Source of the DNA: Panagrolaimus kolymaensis
Taxonomy: Eukaryota; Nematoda; Chromadorea; Rhabditida; Panagrolaimidae
Reading direction: 5' to 3'
DNA: 64,000 bases
Assembly: GCA_028622995.1 (NCBI GenBank)
Contig: JAJQJQ010000017.1
Location: 806,001-870,000, forward strand
Under the pieces are notes generated by a model. That model was given only the letters and a program-made list of their open reading frames with translations. It was not told the origin of the DNA and did not search any database. Below are positions 11,555-24,038 of this stretch, piece after piece (the stretch's first letter is position 1; every line of letters starts with the position of its first letter). Made by a program: the position numbers and the translations under genes.

Positions 11555-13512
11555 ACCATTTTCTTTATTTTGTATGCAATGTCCAAACGTAAATGGAAGC
11601 GAATTCCTACTAATAATTTAGGCCTTGAATTACAGACATGTATGTACTACCTCAACTACAATATTTTTATGTAAACTAAATACCTTAATTTCTTAATAAA
11701 TTCGATATTATTTTTTCCAAATTAACTATTTTTAAAGTTACTCCAAAAAATACTTCCAAAATGCATTTTTCTTAAAAAGTAAAAGATATTTACGTCAAAA
11801 TGACCTTGTACAGTTAATTTTTTTAATACCGTCAATTTTTCCCATTCTCACGTATATATTTTTTGTAATTCTTTTTGGTCATTGATTTTTTTAAAGAAAC
11901 GCTAACATAAAATGAACTGAACGAAGATTTGGTAAATATAAAACCCCCATATTTTTCTATTAAATTTTTTCCTTTTTTTATTAAAATCAAGCTTAAGTGT
12001 TGAAACATGTTACAAAATTACAAAAAAGAAAAAAATTTCAAATTAATGCATGAATTTTTGGTAAACCATATTATATTTTTTCAAGGCTACAAACACCAAA
12101 AACCTGAGCACAGCTCAAATTCATTCGACGTAAAAAAAAATCGATAAATAATCAATGACATTTGTCAGTCATTCAAAATTTTGCAAGTTTGTCTTTCCCT
12201 AAATAAACCCATTATTTCCAACTACTATTCTCTATCACTTATTTCGATGGAAATTCCACGTGTTTTATACATTTCTCCATCAGCTTTAATCAAAAACTTT
12301 ACGCTTTATATATATCCTTTTTTTAATCTATGGGCAAATTAGATGTTTCGAGAACCATCTTCGCGGTCATTTTGTCGAGTTGGCATATTTATTTCTTTTC
12401 TCTTTTTTAATGAAAAAACCACCTTTCTTGACCTTGTTTTGAAGACATCTCGACGATCTGTTCATCATCGAAAATCAAACCCATGGGTTTTTGCCTTTTT
12501 TATGCGCAAAAAACCTCAAAAAACGTGAAAAAAAATCTAAGGGGTAAAGAAAAAAGATTAGGAAAACCGAATAGTTGAAAAATGGAGCAGCATAGGAAAA
12601 GGAGAGAGTGAACGAAAAAATGAAAAGCAAGCAAATGAAAGGTCTCCATTCCTCTCTCCGTCGGTCGTCGTCGTCTGTGTTTGTGGCATTTGAAAAAACA
12701 TACCAAATTGCTTTAGTTTTTCTCCCCTTTAGTTTTCACTTGTGTTTGAGAAAAAAAAGCAAAGAAATAAATGGAAAAAAGGCGGCGTTGAGTGAGTGTG
12801 GCTGAAATTGATTGGCTCTCGCATACTTCCTAACGACCGCCTCCAATTATGCAGCTGACGTGTTCTTCAATGGAAGCAGTTTTTCTTTCAAATAAGGCAA
12901 ACACATGAAAGGAGTTTATTGGCTTATCGCTGATTATGCATGAGGTGGATTTCTTTTTTTGTGAAACACGTTGATTTTAAAACAAAAAATAACACTGAAA
13001 TTAAAACGCATACAAGAGCATCAAAACTCATCATGACCTTCACTGCTAAGATTATGTACAACACATTATCTAAAATTGATTTTAAATTTAACAAATACCA
13101 ATTGATGAAAGTTATTTGCATTCATTCTTGGATCTTGAATCCAAGTTGAACACAAATTCGCAGTGTATACATTATAAGAAAATTGTTTATAATGGGTTGC
13201 ACGATTTCATTCCTTAATCCTTAATAAATAAGAAATGAAAAACTCAATGTTGCTATTCTTCTAAGATTTAAATATTTCAAGATCACAAAATTATTAACGT
13301 GAATAATGTGAAAAATAAATTTGAAAAAAACGAAACGTGTCACATTTTTTGACTACAAAATTATATGTTTTTCAAAATAAATTAAGATAAATTTAAAAAA
13401 TTTGTACAAAATCAAGCTTTTGTACCAGAGTGATAACATACATATTTCGCTACAAAAATTTTTTGCAAGATATCAAAGCAATTTTTTGTTGTTGAGTAAT
13501 TCATTCATTTGA

Positions 13513-13526
13513 GTCGCTATGGTAAC
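13513..13526 (+). promoter_or_regulatory. RFX (DAF-19) X-box upstream of dyf-2
   Basis: GTCGCTATGGTAAC matches all 14 positions of the X-box consensus RYYNYYWWRRNRAC. It ends 178 bases before the dyf-2 ATG at 13705, within the usual distance for nematode ciliary genes. RFX factors (DAF-19 in C. elegans) drive intraflagellar transport genes in ciliated sensory neurons through such sites. The gene downstream is an IFT-A component, exactly the expected target. Confidence 0.85.
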
Positions 13527-13704
13527 AACATCTCCTTCGAGACTTGGCATTTTCCTTTTATTTTGTAAGCATTTAAAAAACTGTTTGGATGATCTTTTAA
13601 GTCTATTAAAAGTTGAATAATTTTACTTGTGAAATCTCAAGAGAGATTCCAATAAAGGTTAATATTGAAAAGACTTCACCTTTTTAAAGAATCAACAAAT
13701 AATA

Positions 13705-16700
13705 ATGCCTATGCGAGTAAGTTTAATTTTCCAAATTGAATCAAATGTTTTTCACATCTAAAGATTTTCGTTATATAAATCGTAAAGCAACCGATTTAAA
13801 AGCTCCTTTACAGCTTTTATATTTTGTTCCACGGCCTGAAGGAGTTCGAGATGATCAAGTTATTCCAATTCTATTTGATTGGAGGCCTCAAGGAAATTAT
13901 CTAGCGTCTTCAAAGTATTACTTTTTTTTACAAAAGTTGAAAAAAAGTAATGTAATATTTTTTAGTGGAACAGTATCTGTGAGAATTTCGGATCGATATG
14001 GTGAAATCTTTGATGATTTTAATGCCCCTGAGTAAGCTTTGATTGCCATGTTTGCAAATTTAGTAAAAAATATTAATTTAGAAAAGATAAATTTCTTCAA
14101 TGGCATAAAGATGGTGATTATCTCGCAGCTGTTGGAACTCGAGGTCCACAAGTTACCATGTATACGATCAGTACAAAAGAAGCTAATGAAATTGATTTAG
14201 GTTTGGCAACAAAGTAAGGTTAAGCAATTATCCATTACCCCAGTAGGATAGAAAAAAAAATATTGGTTTTAACACGTGAACAATCGTTTAAAATTTTTTT
14301 TAGATTTCTGAACATTGCTTTACTAAACTTTTGATATTTTTTAATTTTTTTTAGAGAAATTCCAACATTTTGTTTATGGTCTGATACATCTCCCGTTTTG
14401 GTGGTTGGTACCAATCGCGGCAATGTATTTTTCTTGAATGTTCTCACGAGCAGGTTTATTGCTTTTATAAAATGTAAAAATAAAATAAAGTTATTACGTT
14501 TTTCTTCAGAAAAACCCCTGTAATGGGAAAGCATCAACGATCGATAACATCGGGTGCTTTTAATGATAAAGGCTTGCTAGCTTTAGGTTCAGAAGATGCG
14601 ACAATTACGATTAGCAATGCACAAGGAGATACGGTAAACACATTTGGATGTAATGCTGAACCCGAAGATGTTCATTACATTCCTGTTTATGATGAGTATG
14701 ATAAAAATTTAGATGAATATTTTGTAAGTTTTTGTTCAGCAAAAAGAAAAAATAATAAAATAAAACGTTAAAGGTGACAGCAATTTTGAGTAAAAAAACT
14801 TTAATGGTTGCTTCCGCCCTTGGCACAGATCCACCAGTAAATTTACAATTTCAAGAAAAATATGGTAATATTAAAAAATGTTGTTGGTATGAAAAAGGTC
14901 ATGTGCTTATGGCTTTTGAAACTGGAACCATTGTTTGTCTTCGACTTGAGCGAATTCCAGATAAAAGTCAAGAAATGTTTTCCGTCAAAGATTTTGAGAG
15001 TTATCTCTCTGATATTACAATTTGTCAAGAAGCTCGAATGGCTGTTGCGATTGGTGATAACTGGTAAGCTCATAATCTCAAAACTATTTAAACTAAAATG
15101 AGTTACAGTATAAAAGTTCGCCATCTTGATCGATTAAGTGAATTAACTTCCCTTGTTTCTGTGGAAGATGATCAAAAAGGATTGGATAAAGTTAAAGCAA
15201 ATAATAATGGTTCATTATTAGCTGTGACCGGAAAATCAGGGACTATGATGATATTTTTAACAAAGATACCTGTTATTGGTTCAGCATATCGGGATAAAAT
15301 AGTTTATTTGAGTTCACTCAATAAAGTTAAAATTCATTTTGATGGTGATAGAGATTCAATCGAAATTGATGTCCGAGTTGAACCTAGTCATTTATCTGTT
15401 AGTGATTATCACATTGCTGTAGTAACAAATAATCGAGCATGGTTTTATGAACTTCATACTAAAAGTGGTAAGTCCTATGCAAAAATGACTAAAGAAGGAA
15501 TTAGAATTTTTTAAAAAGCATAAAAAATGTTTGTATTTTTTTGTGAAGTTAAAGTTATAGAATTTTAAACAACAAATGATAATAATTCTTAGCTAATAAT
15601 CTTTTAGTAGCCATGGTAAATGAGTATGAATATCTTTCAACTGTAACAAAACTTAAAATGAATCAAACATTTGTGATGGCATTACTTGATGGTCGAGCAC
15701 AAATTCATAAAGTAAAAATTCCTCATTTTGAATAACATTTTCATTAAAAGTATTTCTTCAGATAATTGGTGGACATTTAGAAGAAGATTCTGAGGGAGAA
15801 TCTATGTCATTTCCATTTCAAACGGATAAAATTGAATATTCTTCCATCGTTGATGGAGATTTAACTGAGAGATTTTTTATTTATTGCACTGAATCAAATC
15901 ATATTTCATTTTTTTCTTTACAAGATTGGTCTTTAATTCTTGATTTTCGTCATAATTGTGGAATCACAAAAATTATTGCTGAATTCACGGGCATTCGGCT
16001 TTGCTTTTTTGATGAAAAACATGATTGCCATATTTTTTGTCCAGCAGCTTATAAATCTGTTATCGTTCCAACAACTTCGAGTAATTACATTGATTGTTTA
16101 TGGGAAAATTTTACAATTGATAGAGACACTTTTTCTGTATCCAATGGTCAAAGCCTTACAGTATTTATATTAAATAAAGATAATGAAGGAATAAGCGTAC
16201 AAAAAATTGGGGAAACTACAATTCCATATGGACATATGCCGATGATGTTAAGTAAAGGAATAATATTTTGTATGACGCAAGGTGGAAAAATAAACACCTT
16301 TATTCTTGAATCACAAAAAACTGAAGCCAATTATGAAGGAAAATCATTGCAACAATTGATCGAAGCTTTAAAACAACAATTGGTTCTTCGACGTTGGAGA
16401 AATGCATGGAAAATTTGTGAACAAAGTAATAATCAAAGTTTATGGAGCACATTTGCTGAAGAAGCTCTCGAAGCTCATATGTTTGGATTGGCGAGTCGAA
16501 TTTATAAACATATTGGTAATGTTGCCATGGCTTGGACCGTTGAAGATTTAGCGGATAAAGAAGATTATATGTTAGTGAAAGGTATGATTGCAATGATTAA
16601 AGGAAAATATGATGACGCTGAAGAAGCCTTTGTTGAATCAGGACATGGTGAAATGGCCCTTGAAGTGAGAGAATTTGAAATAAGAGACTACAACTAGAAA

Positions 16701-19296
16701 AGAAATTTTAGATGCGTCGAGATATCCTTCATTGGGAAAAAGCAGTGGATTTAGCTCGAAGAATTAAGCCTGCAGAATTACCAAAAATTGCAAAAGAATA
16801 TGCAAATCAATTGGAATTCTTAGGAAAATATGATGAAGCCCTTAAACATTATGAAGATGCCATTTTGCCTGATACTGATGATCCTGAAAAAATTGATTTT
16901 GTAAGAATTTTTTGAACTACGATTACTACCATTTACTTCTTTGAATATTTTATACTTTTTTAAAAATACATATATAATTAATTTAACAAAGATATTCTTT
17001 TAGACTTTAGAACATAATGAATTTTGTGAAAGTGGTGTAGCAAGAATGTCCATCAGAACGGGTGATATTAATCGTGGAGCAAAATTAGCCCAAAAGCTTC
17101 CGAATCGTGGAATCAAAAAAGATTGTGGACTTTTATTGGAACAAATCAAGGTTCTAAGCTTTTTTAAACTTTCAACAAGAAAAGAATATTCGATTTTAGC
17201 AATTCAATGAAGCTGGAAAACTTTTTGAAGTTGGATCGTTTTATGATCGAGCCGCGGCAGCTTACATTAAAGCAAAAAATTGGGCAAAAATTAAAGATTT
17301 GGGGGATAAAGTTCGTTCCCCAAAAATTTTATCACAATATGGAAAAATGCTTGAGGCAGAGAAAAAATATGAGGAAGCATTAAAAGCATATAAAAATGCA
17401 GCAAATTATGACGGAGCAGTTCGAATTATGGTGGATCATTTAAATATGGTTGAAGATGCTGTGAAAATAGTTAGAGAATCTCGAAGTTCAGAAGGAGCTA
17501 AAATAGTTGCAAAATATTTTAGTAAAAAAGGTGATAATGAAACAGCCATAGAATTTTTAGTTATTTCACAATGCTGCCAGGTTAGAAAGGAAAAAAGTAT
17601 TTTGTTGAATAAAAAAAACATGAATTTAGGAAGCATTTCAAATGGCAGAATCGGAAAATCTCATGGATGTTTATGCTAATGCTATAGAAAATGAAGGCAT
17701 AGCGTCCCAATATGAAGCTTTATCCCAATATTATTCCACTAAACAAAGAGATAATATCATGGCAGGAAAGTTTTATCTCCTTCATGGTGATTATAAAGCT
17801 GTAAGTTTATTATTATGTGATGACTTACATCCATTTTCTTTAAAATTTTAGGCAATGGAAATGCTTTTATCAGCGAATGATGATGATCAAGCTCTTCATC
17901 TCGCAATAAAATGCGCCGTGGATTCTAAAGACCTACAGTTAGTTAAAAAGTTGACACATTATCTTCTTGGTGAAGATGATGGAGTTCCCAAAGATCCGAA
18001 CTTTATTTTTCGACTTTATGTTAGTTTACAAATGTATACAGAATCAGCAAAAACTGCAATGATTTTAAGTCAAGAAGAGCAAAAACGTGGAAATTATAAA
18101 GTTGCAAGGGATTTACTCTTTCGTAAGTTTTACAATAAACGATAAAAATTAAAAGAAGTTTTTTTGTTGTTGTAGAAATGCATCGACAATTAGTTTTAAA
18201 TAATTTGCACGTTTCTTCGATTATGCTTGACGCTTTAATTTTGCTTCATAGTTATCTCATTGTTAAGGTTGGGTTTTATTTTTCAGATATAATTTTTAAC
18301 ATTTTCTTTTTAATTTCATTTCAGCCTTTGATAAAGCGAAATGATCAAAAAGCAGCAGCTCGTATGCTTATTCGAGTTGCAAATAATATCAGCCTTTTCT
18401 CAACTCGTATGATTTTGTACATACTTTCTCTTTTATAAATAATTAATTTTCAGATATGGTTGATATTTTAACTTCTACCGTAATTATTTGCACCAAAGCA
18501 GGTTTGAATGCGTCAGCTTTTAAATATGCCGTCCAACTTCTTCGTCCCGAACTTCGTCGTTCGATTAGTGAAAAATATCGTAAAAAGATTGAATCCATTG
18601 TTCGAAAAGCTAAAGATGCGACGGATGAAGAGGAACCCAAAACACCATGTCCATTTTGTAACGAAGCAATATTTGAAACAACATTGCTTTGTCAATTTTG
18701 TAAGAATCGACTTCCATGTTGTATCATAACTGGAAAACATATAGTCACGGATGATTTTGCACTTTGTAGCAATTGTGATTTTCCTGGTTATTTTACTGAA
18801 TTTAAAAAGTAAGCATTAACATTTTTGCTTCAAGAAGTTAGGAAAGAAGCAGAAAACCCTAGAATTTTTTTCTATCCTTCTTTTTACCACACACTAAAAG
18901 TTTATTAATTTGTAAAAATCAAGTTCCTTTTTTATTTTTTTGTCATAATTCCTACCTTTTTTGTTACTAAAAATTTATAAAAGCCGGAATAATTTATTCG
19001 TCTTTCTCTCTCTCTTCCCTTCTTTTTCTCCTTAGTAACGGCGGCTTATAATAAATAACAAGTATAGCGTAGCATTAAAAAAAAATTGCAGCTTCGTAGT
19101 TGTTGGCTGTCTTCAATGCAGACTTTTTGCTTTTCTAATCGATGACCCATTTTTCACTCTCTTTTCTCTATTTTTTTTATATTTCAGACTCGTTGCGAGA
19201 AATGAAAAATGTCCAATGTGTTCCACGGAATGCAATGATATAACTCCATCAAACGCAAATATATATCTTCAAACAAAATTTTCTTCAATTAAATAA
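13705..19296 (+). CDS. dyf-2: WDR19/IFT144, intraflagellar transport complex A
   Basis: Core subunit of IFT-A, needed for retrograde transport in sensory cilia. Nineteen exons: 13705-13716, 13814-13914, 13966-14031, 14082-14213, 14355-14453, 14510-14723, 14774-15063, 15109-15467, 15608-15711, 15762-16664, 16712-16900, 17004-17150, 17200-17580, 17630-17800, 17852-18122, 18176-18267, 18325-18406, 18454-18808, 19188-19296. They join in phase to 1358 aa (human WDR19 is about 1340). The N-terminal half has WD40/β-propeller segments (WRPQGNYLA, LLALGSEDATITISN, MNN-like VTNNRAWFYEL). The C-terminal half has TPR-like repeats (ALEMRRDILHWEKAVDLARR, KNWAKIKDLGDKV). The end carries paired cysteines CPFC, CQFC, CSNC and CPMC. 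The four-codon first exon (MPMR) is inferred: its GTAAGT donor and the acceptor TTTACAG give MPMRLLYFVPRPEG, which aligns with the family start. The last intron (379 nt) is much longer than the others. Confidence 0.93.
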
Positions 19297-19523
19297 TTTT
19301 TAATTACACCTAAATTCTAAATTTTAAACGATATTAATCAAAAAATAAAATATTTTAATCATTATTGAAAAGATTTTTTTGATTGTGAGAAGTGGTTTCT
19401 TCGTTTATTATATTTTTAACGCGTTTTTTTGATCTTTATGAACCACCTTGTTGACATTTATTTTATTGTATTGTTTTTTTAGTTTTGTAAAAAAACGACA
19501 TTACAAAATCTTGTTTTTTTCAA

Positions 19524-20186
19524 ATGAATTCTAATTTTATAAGAAGCAATGGAAACATCGAAGCTCTTCCATCAACAAGCATCATCAACAACAACGACGT
19601 TGGAAATAGGATGGAATATTTTTTGATATTTTCCGATAGTTCTATCCTCGAATTATCTCCCAAATATTCAAAACACTTTGGAATGGTGGAAGACTTTGCT
19701 AAAGCAATGGCATTGAAATCGTTAAAAGCTGAAATTCCTATGCCTAAACCATTTACCAAAGAAGCAGTGGAAATTATTTTAGGCTATTTAAAAATTTTGC
19801 AAGATATAAAAATGGTTTGTTTTTTTAATATTAATTAACATTTTCCCTAACAAGCATTATATCTATAGATTGATTCTGAAGCGGCAAAATATTTTTATGA
19901 GATTCCTGTATCAAAATGCATTGCAGCATTGAACACAGCAGAATTTATGATTTGCAACGATTTTATTAAAATTTGCAGCGTGAATATTGCAAAGAAATTA
20001 AAAGATTTGGATTTGATTAATTTAGCTGAAACCTGTAATGTAAAAAATATTAAAGCAAATTTAGAGAAATTCAAATATTCTCCTTCGTGTTGGATACTTT
20101 TTGGTGAGACTTTGAAAGAAATATTTGGAAAAGAGCCTGATTGGGAAGGAATTGATTCATCATCATCAATGGATTTATCCTTATAA
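19524..20186 (+). CDS. Divergent Skp1/BTB-fold-like protein
   Basis: Two exons (19524-19814 and 19869-20186) joined by a 54-nt intron give 202 aa. The N-terminal half (FLIFSDSSILELS, then a run ending IPMPKPFTKEAVEIILGYL) has the order expected of a Skp1/BTB fold: a β-strand, a helix, then a short PLP-like turn before the helix of the Skp1 family. The second half (NTAEFMICNDFIKICSVNIA, then LINLAETCNV) resembles the Skp1 dimerisation helices. Similarity is weak and the acidic C-terminus lacks the WCxxK-type end of Skp1. Nematodes have many diverged Skp1-related and BTB genes; this could be either. It follows dyf-2 on the same strand, 228 bases away, with a TTTTTTAG acceptor at 19482, so it could be a downstream operon gene. 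Confidence 0.45.
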
Positions 20187-20611
20187 ATCACAATTTAAAT
20201 AAAGGATACTTAAAATTAAACTGCATTGTTTCAAAAACAGAATTTTGTTTGTAAGATCCAATTTTTCTTTTTGGGCAATTTTATTTGTAAATAAATGTGA
20301 AAACTAAAACTTTTTTTTATTGTTCTCGATTTATTTTTCTGTAAGCTATTAATTTTTTCTAAGCATATTATAAAGTTTAGTTATTTGGAGTATGAGATGT
20401 ATTAATAAAAAAAGCTAATTACATTAATCTTTTTAACATAATTAGCTAATATCACAACTTCAAAAAGGAATTTCAAACAAAAATCAAAGCACCCAAACAA
20501 AAGAAAAAAAGAAGACAAATATACAAAGAGACTTTATTAGTGAATCAAAACATTAGTCTTATACTTATTAGTTAAAAGGAAGTTAGATGAGAAAGGAGTT
20601 AGTTAGTTATT
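20187..20611. other. Convergent intergenic spacer
   Basis: Between the stop codons of the Skp1/BTB-like gene (+) and GIPC (-). Contains AATAAA strings shortly after 20195 and again near 20290, consistent with a plus-strand polyadenylation region. Otherwise AT-rich with nothing recognisable. Confidence 0.5.
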
Positions 20612-21900
20612 TTATTTGTTTTCATTTTGAGCGGTTGCAGAATCATCAGTAGTTTGAGTTTGACCAAATTCACCATTGGATGAAGCTTCAGCAATTCGTT
20701 TGTTACGATAATCATCAACAATTCCCCAAATATCAAATAGAACTTCGTCAGGAAAACCAAAGCCACCAAGATCAGACTGAAAAGGAAGTTAGCATTATTA
20801 TTCCATAATCCAAAAGGTCAAAAACTTACATCTGCAAAGAGAACTTTCAAATCGACAAAATTCTTAGCATTCGATGCAATTTCCCAACCAGCAAGAGCAA
20901 GAACATCATCATTAAAACCAAGATAAGTTTCAAAGATTGAATTGATTTTATTTACGACAATTTTGGATGGAGCTTCTTGCATGACGGCATTTCCATTAGC
21001 ACGGAATCGAAGAGTTTGATGTCCATTTTGAATATTTTCAATTTTTGAAGCATTGCAAGCTAAATCACTTCGTGGACCAATAAAGGAGAAACCAGATTTC
21101 TGTGGTTCAACAAGACGAAGGGTGAAGCTATAAAAAACGTATGTTACAATGAATGTATAATAAAACAATCTAACCTTTCACCAACTTGAATAGCACGAAG
21201 CATTGCAGCAACATTATAATGTCGAGTTCCAACCACTGATTGACCATTAACTTTTTCAATATGATCACCAATAAGTACAGCAGGTTGAGATCGTGCAGCC
21301 ACTGAATCAGAATGAATTCGTTTAATGAATACTTTACCATAACCATTATCAGTCAAAGTAACACCAAGCATTGCATCAGTTTTTATAAGAGTGACTTCTT
21401 TACGAATACCATGAATATGAGCAAAAATGAAATCATTTAATTTCAAATCAGTTGTTAGAAGATGATCCATATCAGGTTTGAATGTATTCACAGTACAGTA
21501 AAGAATATCATCGGTTGACATTCCATCGAATTTTGATGCAATTACTTCATACACTTGAGCAAGATTGTTTGGAGTTGGAATCACTGCTGTTGGACCACCA
21601 TGAGCTAATTGACAGAAGAATGTTTGAGGAATTTCAGGAACATGAACAGGTTCTATCACTAAAAAAGCAAGAAAATTAAAAGAAAAATAAATAGAAATGA
21701 AAAAGCAACTTACCTGGAACAGAAGGAGTTACAGCAGTAGAAGAAGGCATTATTCCATCATATCCACGTTGATCCATTCGACCACCAGCATAACCAGAGC
21801 GACGAGTACGATTTCGGCTACGATTGTTTCGGCTTCGATTATTACGACTCATACGGCGGCGAACAGCAGACATTGAAGATGGAAGATTTGGTTGTTGCAT
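20612..21900 (-). CDS. gipc-1: GIPC-family PDZ adaptor
   Basis: Cytoplasmic adaptor that links cargo receptors to myosin VI on endosomes in its relatives. Four exons (21714-21900, 21175-21658, 20830-21127, 20612-20776) give 377 aa. After a basic Arg/Asn/Ser-rich N-terminus (about residues 12-45, repeats of RNNRSR) comes the GIPC homology 1 segment (FFCQLAHGGPTAVI, about 72-90; CTVNTFKPDMDHLL). A PDZ domain follows (about 150-235; LGVTLTDNGYGKVFIKRI, IEKVNGQSVVGTRHYNV), then the C-terminal GH2 domain (LGGFGFPDEVLFDIWG), which binds myosin VI in other animals. The tail is polar. The order GH1-PDZ-GH2 is diagnostic. The basic N-terminus is unlike mammalian GIPCs. Divergent from the ZP gene, whose ATG is about 790 bases away. 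Confidence 0.93.
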
Positions 21901-22691
21901 TATTTGACGAGATTCAGCAGCTGTTGTCGACGTTAGAAGTTAGTGAAGAGTGCTTGAAGAAGGAGCTTATTACACAACCGCTTCAAAGCAATGTTAGTTG
22001 ATAAAATGAAGTTCAAAAGTTCTTTTATACTCGATTATATCATTTTTAGAGGTCGGCTAATTTTCATACAAATTTGCATATCTTCTAGAAAAACGTGGTA
22101 AGAGCCATGAGAAACGAAGAAACGTTCTATGATTACTGTAATTTTTATCACATTCATGTTATTTAAATTTTTTGTTTCAAAGTTTTCATTACCAAGCACA
22201 AACTAAACAACTTTTTTATTTATCAATTTCTATGTCACACAAATAAATTACATACATATGTATCTTTTTTTATTTACATTTTATTATTATTTATCCATCC
22301 CTGATTCCAATATTGCTTGTCGGGCTTTATTTAAAATATGTCTAAATCTATCTGCACCAAGATGGACTCCGACATATCATCTCGTACATATCAACTTTTT
22401 GATGAAGTTTGATAATAAATGTTTTTTTTATTGTAGGTTTTGTTGTTTTCTTAATTTTTTTTCAAAATTTTCTTTATTTTATTAAAATGCGCATCGTCAT
22501 CAAAGAAGTAGAGCATGACAAAGGCATGCTGAATGTTAAACATGGCTTAGGTTATTTACAAATTGACCGGAATCATTCATGTTGGCTTTTTCGCTGCTTT
22601 GAAAAAAAAATGGAAAAGTTTTGTTTGTTTACGGCTCAAAAAAGATTTTATTACGTTTTAAATTCATACGTTCATTCAAAAGTTTCAAAAG
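21901..22691. other. Divergent intergenic region, GIPC and ZP genes
   Basis: AT-rich region between two start codons. Plus-strand frames at 22258-22485 and 22409-22735 are open but have homopolymer-driven Phe/Leu content and no domain; I leave them out. No recognised site. Confidence 0.4.
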
Positions 22692-23971
22692 ATGATTTTC
22701 TTAAAATTTGGTTTAATCCTTTTATTTTCAAATAAGGTTGATAGTAGCTTTTTTGGTGATTACAAGCCACCGAATCAAGTAGTTTGTAAGTTTTCTTATT
22801 TTTTATTGCATTTATTAAATGGAATTATAGCGGCCGAATTGGTTTGCACTGATCGAGATATGCAACTCCACGTTTTGCTTGAAAAGCCGCTATTACATTC
22901 TGCAAGAATTTTTGTTAAAGATCAATCCGCTGATCAAAATTGCTTACATCGATATGAGCCCAATTCTCAACACAATGCATTAATGTTTCGTATACCAATA
23001 TCCACATGTGGTATGCAAAGAATTCAATATGAAACTTCGAAATTCTCTTTCACCGCATCCGTCATTGTTTCATTTCATAAATTTTTTGTATCAAGTTATG
23101 ATCGAACTTTTCGTATTACATGTGATTATTCACAAAGTCAAAACCCTCCTAAACAAGATGTTACAGTAGGGGTTGGCGTGAAGTAAGGTTTTGAAGATAA
23201 ATTTTGACATCGTTCTTATGTTTTACTTTTTCCCATTTACAGAGAATCAGATGAACTTGATGTAAATGAAGTTTATCCAGAAATCACAGATTGTTCATAC
23301 AAACTTTTTCATCGTAAAAATGCAACTACAATGGAAAAAGCAAAAACCGTTCAAATTGGATCTGAACTTGAACATGTTTGGACGTGTCAAAATCTTCGAT
23401 CAAACCAATTTATTTTTGTTCATAATTGTATTGTCAATCCTGAATTTAGTTTAGAAAATGATCCAGTGTTAATTGATTCAAATGGTTGTCCCGTCGATGA
23501 TACAGGAATAGGAGAAATCGAATATTCCGATGATGGAAAAATAGCCCGATCAAAGCATTTGGCTTATAAATTTGCAGATTATCATAATCTTCTTTTCAAA
23601 TGCTCTGTAACCGTTTGTAGCAATTTTAATTGTAAATTTTCTGATGGAACTCAAATTACTTTGGTTTGTATCTTTTTAAACAAAAGTTATGGTTAGTTTC
23701 CCAACCAAAATTTTAGCCTCTTAATTGCGCTCAAAAGCGATCAACTCGTTCTATCGATTTACCCAAAAACAATTCCATTGAATTGAGTGAAATGGTTAAT
23801 GTTGAAGAACCCACTACTCCTGAAGCATTGGATCGTAAAGAGCCGCGTTTCATAACACCATCTTCAATTTGTCCTTCATTAATCATTGAAGCTATCATTC
23901 TTTCCACTTCATTAATTTTCTTCTCTATTACTTTAATTTTTTTGTGTCGAAAACAAAAATTTTATAATTGA
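22692..23971 (+). CDS. Cuticlin-like ZP-domain membrane protein
   Basis: Four exons (22692-22785, 22831-23182, 23243-23663, 23717-23971) give 373 aa. A signal peptide (about 1-20, MIFLKFGLILLF) leads into a ZP domain (about 35-290). Its order of cysteines and hydrophobic strands matches nematode cuticlins: ELVCTDRDMQLHV near the start, DSNGCPVDD in the middle, KCSVTVC before the end. Next comes RSTR (about 297-300), a furin-type site, and a C-terminal membrane segment (about 345-368, SLIIEAIILSTSLIFFSIT) followed by a short basic tail. Such proteins are shed and polymerise in the apical extracellular matrix or cuticle of epidermis and lumen-lining cells. Which cuticlin or cutl orthologue it is cannot be told. 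Its stop lies only 67 bases from that of the opposing forkhead gene. Confidence 0.85.
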
Positions 23972-24038
23972 AATTTTTATTTTTACCTGATAATTTATAC
24001 ATAAAAAGACAAAATTAATAAAATTGAATATTAAATTT

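Larger units (their letters stand above)
11276..13704. other. 2.4-kb intergenic region between divergent pdi-3 and dyf-2
   Basis: Shared upstream region of pdi-3 (left) and dyf-2 (right). Apart from the candidate regulatory sites listed separately it is low-complexity, with many A/T runs. A somewhat less AT-rich patch at about 12640-12900 contains CGTCGGTCGTCGTCGTCTG. No open frame with protein-like composition or splice structure was found. Confidence 0.5.

Noticed and set aside
22258..22735. Hydrophobic plus-strand frames before the ZP gene
   Set aside because: Composition-driven Phe/Leu/Lys content with no domain; the ZP signal peptide starts later at 22692.
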